This document shows, piece after piece, positions 1-7,120 of a stretch of 26,108 nucleotides of DNA (positions within the stretch are counted from its first letter, which is position 1; each line of letters opens with the position of its first letter). A program made the position numbers and the translations under genes. Location: contig JBBDIM010000108.1 of NCBI GenBank assembly GCA_040880405.1, forward strand, positions 1-26,108. Reading direction: 5' to 3'. The stretch comes from JBBDIM01 sp040880405 (GTDB lineage: Bacteria > Planctomycetota > Planctomycetia > Pirellulales > Pirellulaceae). Under the pieces are notes generated by a model that worked only from the letters and a program-made list of their open reading frames with translations, was not told the origin of the DNA and did not search any database.

Positions 1-36
1 TTTCACCCTCAAATTGTCAAACATGCCTGGCAAACC

Positions 37-115
37 ACTTCCCCCACGCTTTTGGAAGCGTGGCTACGACGCGCTTTTGGGGAGGCGTCGTTACGACGAC
101 GTTGAGCGTGGCTAC
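37..115. repeat. Dispersed CCCACGCT/AGCGTGG hairpin repeat, copy 1
   Basis: The stretch acttcccccacgct (37-50) is followed after a short loop by agcgtggctacgacg, so the two arms can form a hairpin. A second agcgtggctacg lies at about 104-115. Closely matching copies occur at 12998-13036, 24160-24260 and 24608-24692, always between genes. The repeat precedes the RNase HII-like gene and shows no coding sense. The family is unnamed to me; it resembles REP-type intergenic palindromes. Confidence 0.75.
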
Positions 116-191
116 GTGCCGACTAGCAACTTCTTTGGTACGCTGAAGCGGCTCGGTTTTCGTTTGCCACCGCTTCGGGGAATGACTTCGT

Positions 192-1151
192 TTGCCTTAT
201 CTCATTGGAATGGATGAAGCGGGCTACGGTCCTAACTTGGGACCGCTGGTGGTGTGTGCCACCGTTTGGCATGTCCCGGAACACCTCTCGCAAGGTGTCG
301 AGATTTGCGATCTGTACGCCCACTTGGCCGAGGCGGTGCATCCGAGTCCGCAGCGCGATCGGTTGGCGATCGCCGATAGCAAAAAGCTCTACGGTGGCGG
401 CAAAGGGTTGCGGCTGTTAGAGGAAGGGGTTTGGTCGACTGCCCCCATCGTGGGGCATGCGATTCCGTTTTGGACCGATCCGAATTTCCTGAGCCCCGAC
501 GATCCGCCCCTCGCACCGTGGTATCAGCCCCCCACTTCGCTGCTTCCCCAGGCGGCAGCGCACGAAGTGATCGAGGCGAAACGGGCCAGGCTGGAAGCGG
601 CGTGTAACGCGTGTGAGGTGCGGCTTTGCCAAGTGGCGGTGGCGGCGGTCACGGCCGAGCGGTTCAATCGGCAACTGCTCAAGTGGGGCAAAAAGAGTGA
701 CGTCCTTTCGCACACCACCTTGGAACTCCTGCGGAGCTGTCTCGATCGTCTGCCGACCGAACCGACCTTCGTGGTCTGCGACAAACATGGCGGCCGCAAT
801 CGATACGGGGACCTATTGCGGCATCATTTTCCGGAGTGGCGGGTTTTGGCGGAGCAGGAAACACGACCCTGTAGTCGTTACGTAGGTCAAAGGGAGGGGG
901 ATAAGGGAGCGATTGAGATCCGCTTCCAGTCTCAAGGAGAGGGGTTTTTGCCGGCGGCGCTCGCCTCGATGTTCGCCAAGTACCAGCGGGAACTGGCGAT
1001 GGCAGCCTTCAACCGGTTCTGGATCTCGCATCTGCCGGCGCTCCGCCCCACCGCCGGCTACCCGCTCGACGCCAAGCGGTTCGCCGCGGAAGTGACCCAG
1101 GCCCGTAGAAAACTGCGGGTTACCGTAGAGCAGTTTTGGCGGGCTAAGTAA
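192..1151 (+). CDS. Divergent RNase HII-like protein
   Basis: 319 aa. The N-terminus GMDEAGYGPNLGPLVV (residues 6-21) matches the first catalytic motif of RNase HII (DEAGRG..GP), with D8 and E9 as expected metal ligands. IADSKKL (60-66) matches the second family motif. FVVCDKHGG (193-201) supplies a candidate third acid, D197. ASMFAKYQREL (258-268) matches the ASI.AK..RD region near the family's C-terminal half. Known family role: cutting RNA in RNA-DNA hybrids. Oddities: the usual GRG is GYG, and the residue aligned with the fourth catalytic Asp looks like E250. At 319 aa it is also about 100 residues longer than typical RNase HII, with extra sequence around residues 70-130. The start is TTG at 192; an in-frame stop at 183-185 excludes a longer form, and the next Met lies inside the DEAG motif. 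It is probably not the cell's only RNase H2; activity is unproven. Confidence 0.7.
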   Translation: MPYLIGMDEAGYGPNLGPLVVCATVWHVPEHLSQGVEICDLYAHLAEAVHPSPQRDRLAIADSKKLYGGGKGLRLLEEGVWSTAPIVGHAIPFWTDPNFLSPDDPPLAPWYQPPTSLLPQAAAHEVIEAKRARLEAACNACEVRLCQVAVAAVTAERFNRQLLKWGKKSDVLSHTTLELLRSCLDRLPTEPTFVVCDKHGGRNRYGDLLRHHFPEWRVLAEQETRPCSRYVGQREGDKGAIEIRFQSQGEGFLPAALASMFAKYQRELAMAAFNRFWISHLPALRPTAGYPLDAKRFAAEVTQARRKLRVTVEQFWRAK

Positions 1152-1255
1152 CAAGGTAGAGGGGCGAATGCCTTGTAGTTGCCTTGCGGGCCACGAATTT
1201 TCGGTGGTTCGAGTTAAAAGCGGATCATTCCAACGCCGTTCCACCAATTTGCCCG

Positions 1256-1284
1256 TTGTCGGTTGCCTGGCGTGGCAATAAAAT
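1256..1284 (+). promoter_or_regulatory. Candidate sigma-70 promoter for sufS
   Basis: TTGTCG (1256-1261) and TAAAAT (1279-1284) are separated by 17 bp. Transcription would begin near 1291, only a few bases before the ATG at 1294. This argues for the downstream start at 1417, unless the message is leaderless. Inferred from consensus similarity only. Confidence 0.4.
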
Positions 1285-1416
1285 AGGCGAATCATGCGAA
1301 AAGCCGGGCAGCCGCTCTCGCGCCGGCAAAAGATGGCTCCCGTGATCGCCCTATGGCTCGTCCTTGGGACGGGCTCACCTTCCCTTAGTCTGGCAGCGCA
1401 AGAGGCAAAAGCAGCC

Positions 1417-2664
1417 ATGGACACCACCCAGGTCGCTACCGAGTTGGACGTCGCCAAGATTCGGGCCGACTTCCCAATCCTGAACCAGACCTTCGAGGAA
1501 GGGGTGACGCTGGCCTATCTCGATAACGCCGCGAGCACCCAGCGTCCGCGCCAAGTGATCGACGCCATCTCGGGCCTCTACGAGACAACCTACGCGAACG
1601 TCCATCGCGGGGCCCATCGGCTCAGCTCCCAGGCGACCGACCTGTACGAGGAATCGCGCCACGCCGTGAGCGATTTCATCGGGGCGAAGTCGACCCAGGA
1701 AATCGTTTTCACCTATGGCACCACCTTCGGCATCAATTTGGTGGCGAGGGCCTATGGCGACGCCTTCATCACCGCCGGTGATGAGATTTTGATTACTGAG
1801 ATGGAGCACCACTCGAATCTCATCCCGTGGCAACAGCTGTCCGAGCGAACCGGCGCGGTGCTCAAGGTACTGCCGATTACGCCGGACGGTCTGCTAGCGG
1901 TCGATCGCCTCGGAGAGTTCCTCTCAGAGCGGACGAAAATCGTGGCGTTTTCGGCGGTTTCCAATGTTCTGGGCACCATCAATCCGGTCAAGCAGATCGT
2001 CCAAGCGGCCCATGATGTCGGGGCTGTGGTTTTGGTCGACGCCGCCCAGGCGATTCCCCACCAGGCGGTGGATGTCGGGGCCTGGGACGCCGATTTTGTG
2101 GCATTCAGCGCCCACAAAATGCTAGGCCCTTCCGGGCTAGGAATTTTGTACGGCAAAGAGGACCTGCTCGACCAAATGCCGCCATTTCTGGGTGGGGGGA
2201 GCATGATCTCGAATGTCACCCTGGAAAGTTTCACCCCGGCGATGCTGCCTGCCAAGTTCGAAGCGGGGACTCCGCCGATCAGTGCGGCGATCGCCCTGAA
2301 ATCCGCGCTCGAGTACCTAAAAGGAATCGGCCTGGATAATATCCTGCAACATGAACGCATCCTGACCGAGCACGCCCATCAGCGGTTGGCGGAAGTCCCC
2401 GGCTTGCGGATCTTGGGCCCGGAAGTTCGCCAAAAGGCGGGCACGGTCAGCTTTGTGATCGACGGACTAAGCCCTTACGATATCGCCACGCTGCTCGACA
2501 GCCGCGGCGTTGCGATCCGCGAAGGGCACCACTGTGCCATTCCCCTGCACAAAAAACTGGGGGTCACATCGAGTGCCCGAGCGAGTTTTTATCTGTACAA
2601 CACGCTGGAAGAGGTGGACCGGTTGGCGGACGGGGTTTTGCAGGCTCAGAGGATCTTGGGGTAG
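1417..2664 (+). CDS. sufS: Cysteine desulfurase, SufS/CsdA type
   Basis: 415 aa from ATG 1417. A PLP-dependent class V aminotransferase that takes sulfur from cysteine for Fe-S cluster assembly. Group II hallmarks are present: LAYLDNAAST near the N-terminus, TEMEHHSN with the PLP-stacking His, VDAAQA with the PLP Asp, FSAHKMLGPSG with the PLP lysine (Schiff base), REGHHCAIPLH with the persulfide Cys, and RASFYLYNT near the C-terminus. Length from 1417 fits the family (about 405-420 aa). AAGAGG lies 11 bp upstream of this start. The frame is open to ATG 1294, adding 41 residues that look like a signal peptide (RRQK, then a hydrophobic run, then AQEAKA). No sufBCD or sufU/sufE is adjacent, so it stands alone here. 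The family is clear; the start is not certain. Confidence 0.92.
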   Translation: MDTTQVATELDVAKIRADFPILNQTFEEGVTLAYLDNAASTQRPRQVIDAISGLYETTYANVHRGAHRLSSQATDLYEESRHAVSDFIGAKSTQEIVFTYGTTFGINLVARAYGDAFITAGDEILITEMEHHSNLIPWQQLSERTGAVLKVLPITPDGLLAVDRLGEFLSERTKIVAFSAVSNVLGTINPVKQIVQAAHDVGAVVLVDAAQAIPHQAVDVGAWDADFVAFSAHKMLGPSGLGILYGKEDLLDQMPPFLGGGSMISNVTLESFTPAMLPAKFEAGTPPISAAIALKSALEYLKGIGLDNILQHERILTEHAHQRLAEVPGLRILGPEVRQKAGTVSFVIDGLSPYDIATLLDSRGVAIREGHHCAIPLHKKLGVTSSARASFYLYNTLEEVDRLADGVLQAQRILG

Positions 2665-2750
2665 AGTTGTTAGTCAAACAGAGAGCCGAGATCGCGAGCC
2701 CCGTGGAGGACGCGAAGGATTCGCACTTCGGTGTCTCTTTTGCAAGTCGC

Positions 2751-3047
2751 TTACCCCCGATTCCCATTTTCGCGAGGTCGAGCCGTGCTCGCCTTTTCTT
2801 TCCGCGTGGGCACGCTCGCGATGACACGATCACGGATCGCGTCCCAATCTTCAGCGGTGAATTCGCGACCTTCGCCGCTGGCCAGACCCTCTAGTAGCTT
2901 TCGCTCCAACTGTTCCTGTTCCTTTCTGGCTTGGTCGGACCGGATCAATTCGCGAACGTACTCGCTGGCGCTACCGTATCCCGACTGCACTTGCTTGCGG
3001 ACAAATTCCCGCAGGCCTTCCGGTAGAGAAATATTCATCGAATCCAT
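2751..3047 (-). CDS. parD: ParD-like antitoxin (orphan)
   Basis: 98 aa. Residues 1-36 (MDSMNISLPEGLREFVRK..., then SGYGSASEYVRELIR) match the ribbon-helix-helix DNA-binding domain of ParD antitoxins: a beta strand followed by two helices. The rest is charged and would be the toxin-binding tail. GGAGGG seven bases upstream fixes the ATG at 3047. No parE follows: only 86 bp separate the stop from the end of sufS and no RelE/ParE-like ORF is present. The last ~25 codons (2751-2825) run through sequence resembling 8286-8316, so the tail may have been replaced by repeat DNA. RHH antitoxins usually repress their own promoter. Likely a leftover antitoxin or stand-alone regulator. Confidence 0.75.
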   Translation of the reverse strand: MDSMNISLPEGLREFVRKQVQSGYGSASEYVRELIRSDQARKEQEQLERKLLEGLASGEGREFTAEDWDAIRDRVIASVPTRKEKASTARPRENGNRG

Positions 3048-3066
3048 GGTTTAACCCTCCACTTCG

Positions 3067-3106
3067 ATTATAAGCTAGAATGACAGGGGATGGCAAGATT
3101 TGCCAT
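3067..3106 (-). promoter_or_regulatory. parD promoter with overlapping operator palindrome
   Basis: On the minus strand, TTGCCA (3096-3091) and a perfect TATAAT (3072-3067) are separated by 18 bp. The -35 box lies in a 17-bp inverted repeat, atggcaagatttgccat (3090-3106), with 7-bp arms. That is the expected position for an RHH autorepressor. The predicted transcript start falls almost at the ribosome binding site, so the leader would be very short. Confidence 0.55.
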
Positions 3107-3196
3107 TGCCTGACTTGGTGTAGGACGGAAAAGTCTGTGCAGGCCCACATGTTGCTTCCGCAATAGAACTTAGGGAGTCGCGCCTGCACCGGAAAC

Positions 3197-3273
3197 ACCC
3201 AATTTGGGTATTTTCTCGATTGGATTCATTCCGCCTACCAACTATGATTCCTTCTAGAGGGAGAATGAATCAT
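3197..3273 (+). promoter_or_regulatory. Palindromes upstream of the HTH-PIN module
   Basis: Three inverted repeats crowd the 75 bp before the HTH gene. The first is acccaatttgggt (3197-3209), 6-bp arms. The second pairs gattcattc (3223-3231) with gaatgaatc (3263-3271). The third pairs atgattc (3244-3250) with gaatcat (3267-3273), which includes the AT of the start codon. They may be operators for the HTH antitoxin, or an RNA hairpin that masks the Shine-Dalgarno (agaggga). The function is inferred. Confidence 0.4.
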
Positions 3274-3745
3274 GAGTACCTTACCGCGACGCGTTCCTGA
3301 CGCGCGTTCTCCGAGCGCCAGTGATGCCTTGCTGGCCCGCGAGAGCAGCCGCCAGCTCGTCGAGCTTATTGCGGACGATACCGTTTCGCCCTGTCACCTC
3401 CGGCTTGAAAAGGCAGGAGGAGGGGACGAAATGGTGACGATCCCCGCCACCGCCTTGCGTCTTCTCCGTGAGATACTTACGCAAATGGGCGAAGGCCACG
3501 GTGTCTCATTGGTCCCGGCGGACGAGCAACTGACCACCGGTCAGGCCGCGGAGCTACTGGATGTTTCCCACGCGTTTTTGGTTGAGCAACTCGACCGTGG
3601 CGAAATCCCGTTTCATCAGGAGGGTGCCCAGCGACGAATCTTGTTAGCGGACATCCTGGAGTATAAGCGGTCGATGAACCGTAAGCGGTTGGAAGCTTTG
3701 GACGAGTTGGCCGCCCAGGCCCAGGAACTGGATATGGGCTATTGA
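3272..3745 (+). CDS. Excisionase-type HTH antitoxin of a PIN module
   Basis: 157 aa. Residues 86-132 (EQLTTGQAAELLDVSHAFLV, then EQLDRGEIPFH and RRILLADILEYK) form an excisionase/MerR-like winged HTH. The N-terminal part (about 53-84) carries an IPATALRLLREIL helix typical of this antitoxin type. The C-terminal helix (about 133-155) is acidic and basic mixed and may wrap the toxin. Its stop (3743-3745) is one base from the GTG start of the PIN ORF, the usual antitoxin-toxin coupling. The ATG at 3272 has GAGGGAGA just upstream. Palindromes at 3197-3273 suggest self-repression. Family confidence is good; the antitoxin role rests on linkage. Confidence 0.8.
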   Translation: MSTLPRRVPDARSPSASDALLARESSRQLVELIADDTVSPCHLRLEKAGGGDEMVTIPATALRLLREILTQMGEGHGVSLVPADEQLTTGQAAELLDVSHAFLVEQLDRGEIPFHQEGAQRRILLADILEYKRSMNRKRLEALDELAAQAQELDMGY

Positions 3746-3746
3746 T

Positions 3747-4318
3747 GTGAGCGGCGTGACCGTCGTTTACGATGCCTGCGTCCTCTATCCCGCGCCGCTG
3801 CGGGACTTTTTGATGCATTTGGCGGTGACCGATCTCTTCAGGGCACACGCTGGACCGACGCGATTCACGAAGAGTGGACTCGCAACGTCCTTCGCAATCG
3901 CCCTGACATCCTCCCCGAACAACTTGAGCGGACACGGACGCTCATGAACGCGCACGTTCAGCATTGTCTAATCACGGGCTACGAATTCCTAATTCCGACC
4001 CTTGAGCTCCCCGATTCGGGTGATCGGCATGTGCTGGCCGCCGCCATCCATGGTGGGGCAGAACTGATTCTGACATTCAATCAGAAGGACTTTCCCGAGG
4101 ACTTACTTTCGCCATACGGCATAAGAGCGGTCTCTCCGGATGACTTTGTTCGGCGGCAATTGGAGCATGCGCCGGGACAGGTTTGCTTGGCGGCTACGCG
4201 TCATCGACAAAGCCTGAGGAACCCACCCAAAGACCCGTGGCAATACCTCGACACGCTTGCAAATCAGGGCCTTGCGCAAATCGCCGATAAGTTGCGGGAA
4301 CTGATCGATGCGATCTGA
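3747..4318 (+). pseudogene. PIN-domain toxin, frameshifted
   Basis: Two ORFs together make one PIN ribonuclease. The first (from GTG 3747) gives VVYDACVLYPAPLRDFLMHL with the first catalytic Asp, and LAVTDLFRAH. The second frame, open from 3851, continues WTDAIHEEWTRNVLRNR and then LPDSGDRHVLAAAIHGGAEL and TFNQKDFP, carrying the remaining acidic residues. The break lies at 3844-3850 in gggcacacgctgg. Removing one CA dinucleotide restores a continuous frame reading RARWTDAIHEEW, so a CA duplication is the simplest cause. The rest is undamaged, so the lesion is recent or a sequencing error. PIN toxins cleave RNA; as read, the protein would end at 3947 without half its active site. The partner antitoxin upstream is intact. 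Confidence 0.8.
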
Positions 4319-4654
4319 TATGTCTTCTCAAACGCTGCGATGAACGGTGGTTTGGGGTGAACCGCAACCCACAACTCCCCCTGATAGCACGCCCAATTTA
4401 GCCAGCTCGCCTTACCAAAGCACTCCGTTCTGATCGTAAAATCTTGCGTAACTCCCGCGAAATTGCGGATTTCCTGGTCCACGTGTTATTGGTCGAGGGG
4501 GGGTGGTCGCTTACAATCGGGCTGTTTCGGCTTAAACTATCCCCCCTCGTCCTGCCGCTTTCACTTCTCAGGTCATGTCGCCGGGGATGTTGGCTGGCGA
4601 CGAGTTTTTCCTGTCTTGCAATCATGCGACCGTGATTCGACGGTGAGGTCTGCC
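4319..4654. other. Intergenic region upstream of btaA
   Basis: No credible gene. The btaA frame is open back to 4463, but that stretch has no FlhA-, BtaA- or other family-like sequence and weak coding character. A possible promoter is TTGGTC (4489-4494), 17 bp, TACAAT (4512-4517), giving a leader of about 130 nt. No full Pho-box pair was found, although btaA genes are often phosphate-controlled in other bacteria. Confidence 0.4.
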
Positions 4655-5893
4655 ATGGCTTTGGTACGTTGGGTTCGTGGACGAGTTTTTAACTTGGTCC
4701 ATGGCAATAATTTAGTTTACAACACCTGCTGGGAAGACCCGCGGCTAGACCGCGCCGCCCTGGAGATCCAGCCACATCACAATGTGATGGTCATCACCTC
4801 GGCCGGCTGCAACGCCTTGGATTACGCCTTGGCGGGTGCCAACCATGTGTACGCGGTGGATATGAATCCCCGTCAAAACGCGCTCTTGGACCTCAAAAAA
4901 TCCGCCATCGCGAACCTCCAGTACGAGGATTTCTTCGCGATGTTCGGTCGGGGGCAGTTGGGTGACTATAAGGAGGTCTACTCCAGCAAGCTCCGCGGTT
5001 CCCTGCCGGAATGGTCGCGAAGTTATTGGGACCGAAAAATCAAATACTTCCGGCCCCTGAAGCGCCGCAGTTTCTACTTCCGTGGCACCTCCGGAGCCTT
5101 TGCTCGCGCGGTGAACATGTACGTCGACCGCGTGCTGCGGATTCGCCCGCAAATCATGGAACTGTTCGACTGCCAAACGCAAGAGGAACAGCGCGAGTTG
5201 TACGCCAAGATCCAGGATCGGCTCTGGACCAAGTCGCTCAAGTTCGCGATGGCCAGAGATACCACTTGGTCGTTGGTCGGTGTGCCCAGGGCTCAGCGAG
5301 AGCATCTGGAAAAGCAATACGCCAATGGCATCGTCGACTTCGTCCAGGAAAACATGCGGGCCGTGTTCGCCGAACTGCCGATCCAGGACAACTACTTTTG
5401 GCGGGTGTATGTCACGGGGCAGTACACCGAGGCCTGCTGTCCGGAGTACCTCAAGCCGGAAAACTTCCAGGCCTTAAAAGATGGCATCGCCGATAAGGTG
5501 ACAACCCATACCGATTCGGTCCAGCACTTCTTGGAGAAGCATGAAGGGCACCCGGTCCATCGGCTGGTGCTTTTAGATCACCAAGACTGGCTGACCGATA
5601 ACCTGCACCCGTTTTTGGTCTCGGAGTGGCAGGCGATCGTCAACCGAGTCGGCCAGCAGGACGACATCCGGCTGATCTGGCGGTCCGGCGGGTTGAACAC
5701 CGATTTCGTCGACGAGGTGGAGGTCAATGTCGAGGGGAAAAAGCGAAATGTGGGGGAACTGCTAACCTATAACGATCAACTCGCCAGCGAGTTGCACGCC
5801 AAAGATCGCGTCCACACCTACGGCGTGTTCCGGATCGCCGATTTGGCCGCGGCCGGAACTCCTCAATCGCAACGCCCCATGGCCATGAGCTAA
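4655..5893 (+). CDS. btaA: BtaA, SAM:diacylglycerol 3-amino-3-carboxypropyltransferase
   Basis: 412 aa, DUF3419 family. It moves the 3-amino-3-carboxypropyl group of SAM to diacylglycerol, the first step of DGTS betaine lipid synthesis at the membrane. Visible motifs: LVYNTCWEDPRLD (residues 20-32), the SAM-site VITSAGCNALDYAL (46-59) and YAVDMNPRQNALLDLK (66-81). The C-terminal half has LVLLDHQDWL and the RLIWRSGG motif typical of the family. The ATG at 4655 is preferred because GAGG sits 6 bp upstream and the family sequence begins there; the in-frame extension to 4463 adds 64 residues of no recognisable character. btaB follows after 75 bp on the same strand, which secures the pathway assignment. 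Confidence 0.93.
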   Translation: MALVRWVRGRVFNLVHGNNLVYNTCWEDPRLDRAALEIQPHHNVMVITSAGCNALDYALAGANHVYAVDMNPRQNALLDLKKSAIANLQYEDFFAMFGRGQLGDYKEVYSSKLRGSLPEWSRSYWDRKIKYFRPLKRRSFYFRGTSGAFARAVNMYVDRVLRIRPQIMELFDCQTQEEQRELYAKIQDRLWTKSLKFAMARDTTWSLVGVPRAQREHLEKQYANGIVDFVQENMRAVFAELPIQDNYFWRVYVTGQYTEACCPEYLKPENFQALKDGIADKVTTHTDSVQHFLEKHEGHPVHRLVLLDHQDWLTDNLHPFLVSEWQAIVNRVGQQDDIRLIWRSGGLNTDFVDEVEVNVEGKKRNVGELLTYNDQLASELHAKDRVHTYGVFRIADLAAAGTPQSQRPMAMS

Positions 5894-5968
5894 GGCCTGA
5901 ATTCAATTCCCGGCTCGCGGTTCACCTCCGACACCTCACCGGCGTTCCCCCTTCCGAGAAACAAAACA

Positions 5969-6706
5969 ATGGGTTTGGTCTCCGATCTGAAGGTCCTTTA
6001 CCACCTCGTGGCCAAGCCGGTGAAGGGGGACGATCATGCCGAGCGCCTAGAGAGTTTTTACTCCGGGCAGGCGACCGCCTACGACGACTTTCGGCGGCGA
6101 CTGCTCAAGGGTCGAGAGGAGATGTACCAATCGATTCCAGTTCCTGAAGGGGGCGTCTGGGTCGATATGGGTGGCGGCACGGGATCCAACTTGGAATACA
6201 TCAGCGACTCGATCCCGCGGCTGGGCAAGGCCTATGTCGTCGATCTCGCCGGCTCACTCCTCAAGGTGTGCGATCAGCGGGTCGCCGCCAACGGCTGGAC
6301 CAATGTCGAAACGGTCGAAGCGGACGCCACCCGCTGGACCCCGGCTGAAGGCTCGGCCGACGTGGTGACCTTCTCCTACTCGTTGACGATGATTCCGGAC
6401 TGGTTTGCCGCGATCGACAACGCCCTGCGCATCCTCAAGCCGGGCGGCACGATCGGCGTGGTCGACTTCTACGTCTCCCGCAAATTCCCCGATGACAATC
6501 GGGTCCGCCATGGCTGGTGTACCCGCAGTTTCTGGCCGGTTTGGTTCGCCACGGACAACGTCTTCCCTTCCCGCGATCACCTCCCCTACCTGGCCAAGCG
6601 ATTCGAAACCATCGAGCTGCACGAAGCCCGAGCTAAGGTGCCGTATATGCTGTGGATGAAGACTCCCTATTACCGCTTCGTGGGGCGGAAGCCGTTGGAG
6701 GGTTAA
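5969..6706 (+). CDS. btaB: BtaB, diacylglyceryl-homoserine N-methyltransferase
   Basis: 245 aa. It adds three methyl groups to the homoserine head group made by BtaA, yielding DGTS. The N-terminus HAERLESFYSGQATAYDDF (23-41) is characteristic of BtaB. Class I methyltransferase motifs follow in order: WVDMGGGTGSN (64-74), VVDLAGSLL (90-98), EADATRW (117-123), DVVTFSYSLTMIPDW (131-145) and LRILKPGGTIGVVDF (153-167). The upstream ribosome site is weak (gagaaac). Tandem btaA-btaB order strongly suggests one operon. DGTS can stand in for phospholipids, so phosphate limitation is the likely setting, though no regulator site is visible. Confidence 0.92.
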   Translation: MGLVSDLKVLYHLVAKPVKGDDHAERLESFYSGQATAYDDFRRRLLKGREEMYQSIPVPEGGVWVDMGGGTGSNLEYISDSIPRLGKAYVVDLAGSLLKVCDQRVAANGWTNVETVEADATRWTPAEGSADVVTFSYSLTMIPDWFAAIDNALRILKPGGTIGVVDFYVSRKFPDDNRVRHGWCTRSFWPVWFATDNVFPSRDHLPYLAKRFETIELHEARAKVPYMLWMKTPYYRFVGRKPLEG

Positions 6707-6740
6707 GTCTAGAGGTTGTAAGGATTTGCCTCAGACAATT

Positions 6741-6768
6741 TTGACCTGAATCATCTGTAAGATACAAT
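6741..6768 (+). promoter_or_regulatory. Strong sigma-70 promoter for the RHH-GNAT pair
   Basis: TTGACC (6741-6746), 16 bp, TACAAT (6763-6768): five of six matches in each box. AGGAG (6780-6784) and the ATG at 6794 follow at proper distances. The motif acaatt occurs on both sides, at about 6735 and 6764. No clear inverted repeat was found. Confidence 0.65.
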
Positions 6769-6793
6769 TAGGTGGTTCCAGGAGATTACTCGA

Positions 6794-7120
6794 ATGCCTA
6801 AATCCCATGTCATTAAGGTCGCGGTCGAGCCGGAGGATTCCACTCGGGCTCGTGGTGAGGATGCGTCCCTACTTATCGAGATCGATCACCAAAGCTGGCA
6901 GCAATTAGACCTAGCCGCCCGCGGTCGAGGCGTCAGCCTCAGTGATTACATCAGTGAACTCTTGCGGATCGCCGCGGAAGAAGATCGTCTCGCGGTGACG
7001 GATAACGTAACGATATCCAGCCCCGAGGATCAGCGGAATTTTCTGGAGGCGTTGGAGGCGAGCCCCGAACTCACGCCCGCTCAGCGGAAATTAGGCGCGA
7101 TGATGCGGAGCGAGCTGTGA
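6794..7120 (+). CDS. RHH (DUF1778-like) antitoxin of a GNAT module
   Basis: 108 aa. The segment LLIEIDHQSWQQLDLAARGR (residues 26-45) and the following VSLSDYISELLRIAAEED fit a ribbon-helix-helix fold. NFLEALEASPELTPAQRKL (about 82-100) resembles the toxin-neutralising tail of antitoxins paired with acetyltransferase toxins. An N-terminal stretch of about 25 residues precedes the RHH core, which is longer than usual. The stop overlaps the GTG start of the toxin by 4 nt, so translation is coupled. AGGAG lies 9 bp before the ATG. Probable autorepressor from the promoter at 6741-6768. The family is assigned by motif and context, not by strong identity. Confidence 0.7.
   Translation: MPKSHVIKVAVEPEDSTRARGEDASLLIEIDHQSWQQLDLAARGRGVSLSDYISELLRIAAEEDRLAVTDNVTISSPEDQRNFLEALEASPELTPAQRKLGAMMRSEL

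Noticed and set aside
14..217. 67-aa plus-strand ORF at the window start
   Set aside because: It runs through the CCCACGCT repeat, has no family resemblance and overlaps the RNase HII-like gene.
813..1457. 214-aa minus-strand ORF
   Set aside because: Antisense to the RNase HII-like gene and the start of sufS, whose motifs are clear on the plus strand.
4601..4640. Possible Pho box near ctgtcttgcaatcatg before btaA
   Set aside because: Only one half-site resembles CTGTCAT; the second repeat at the 11-bp distance is missing.
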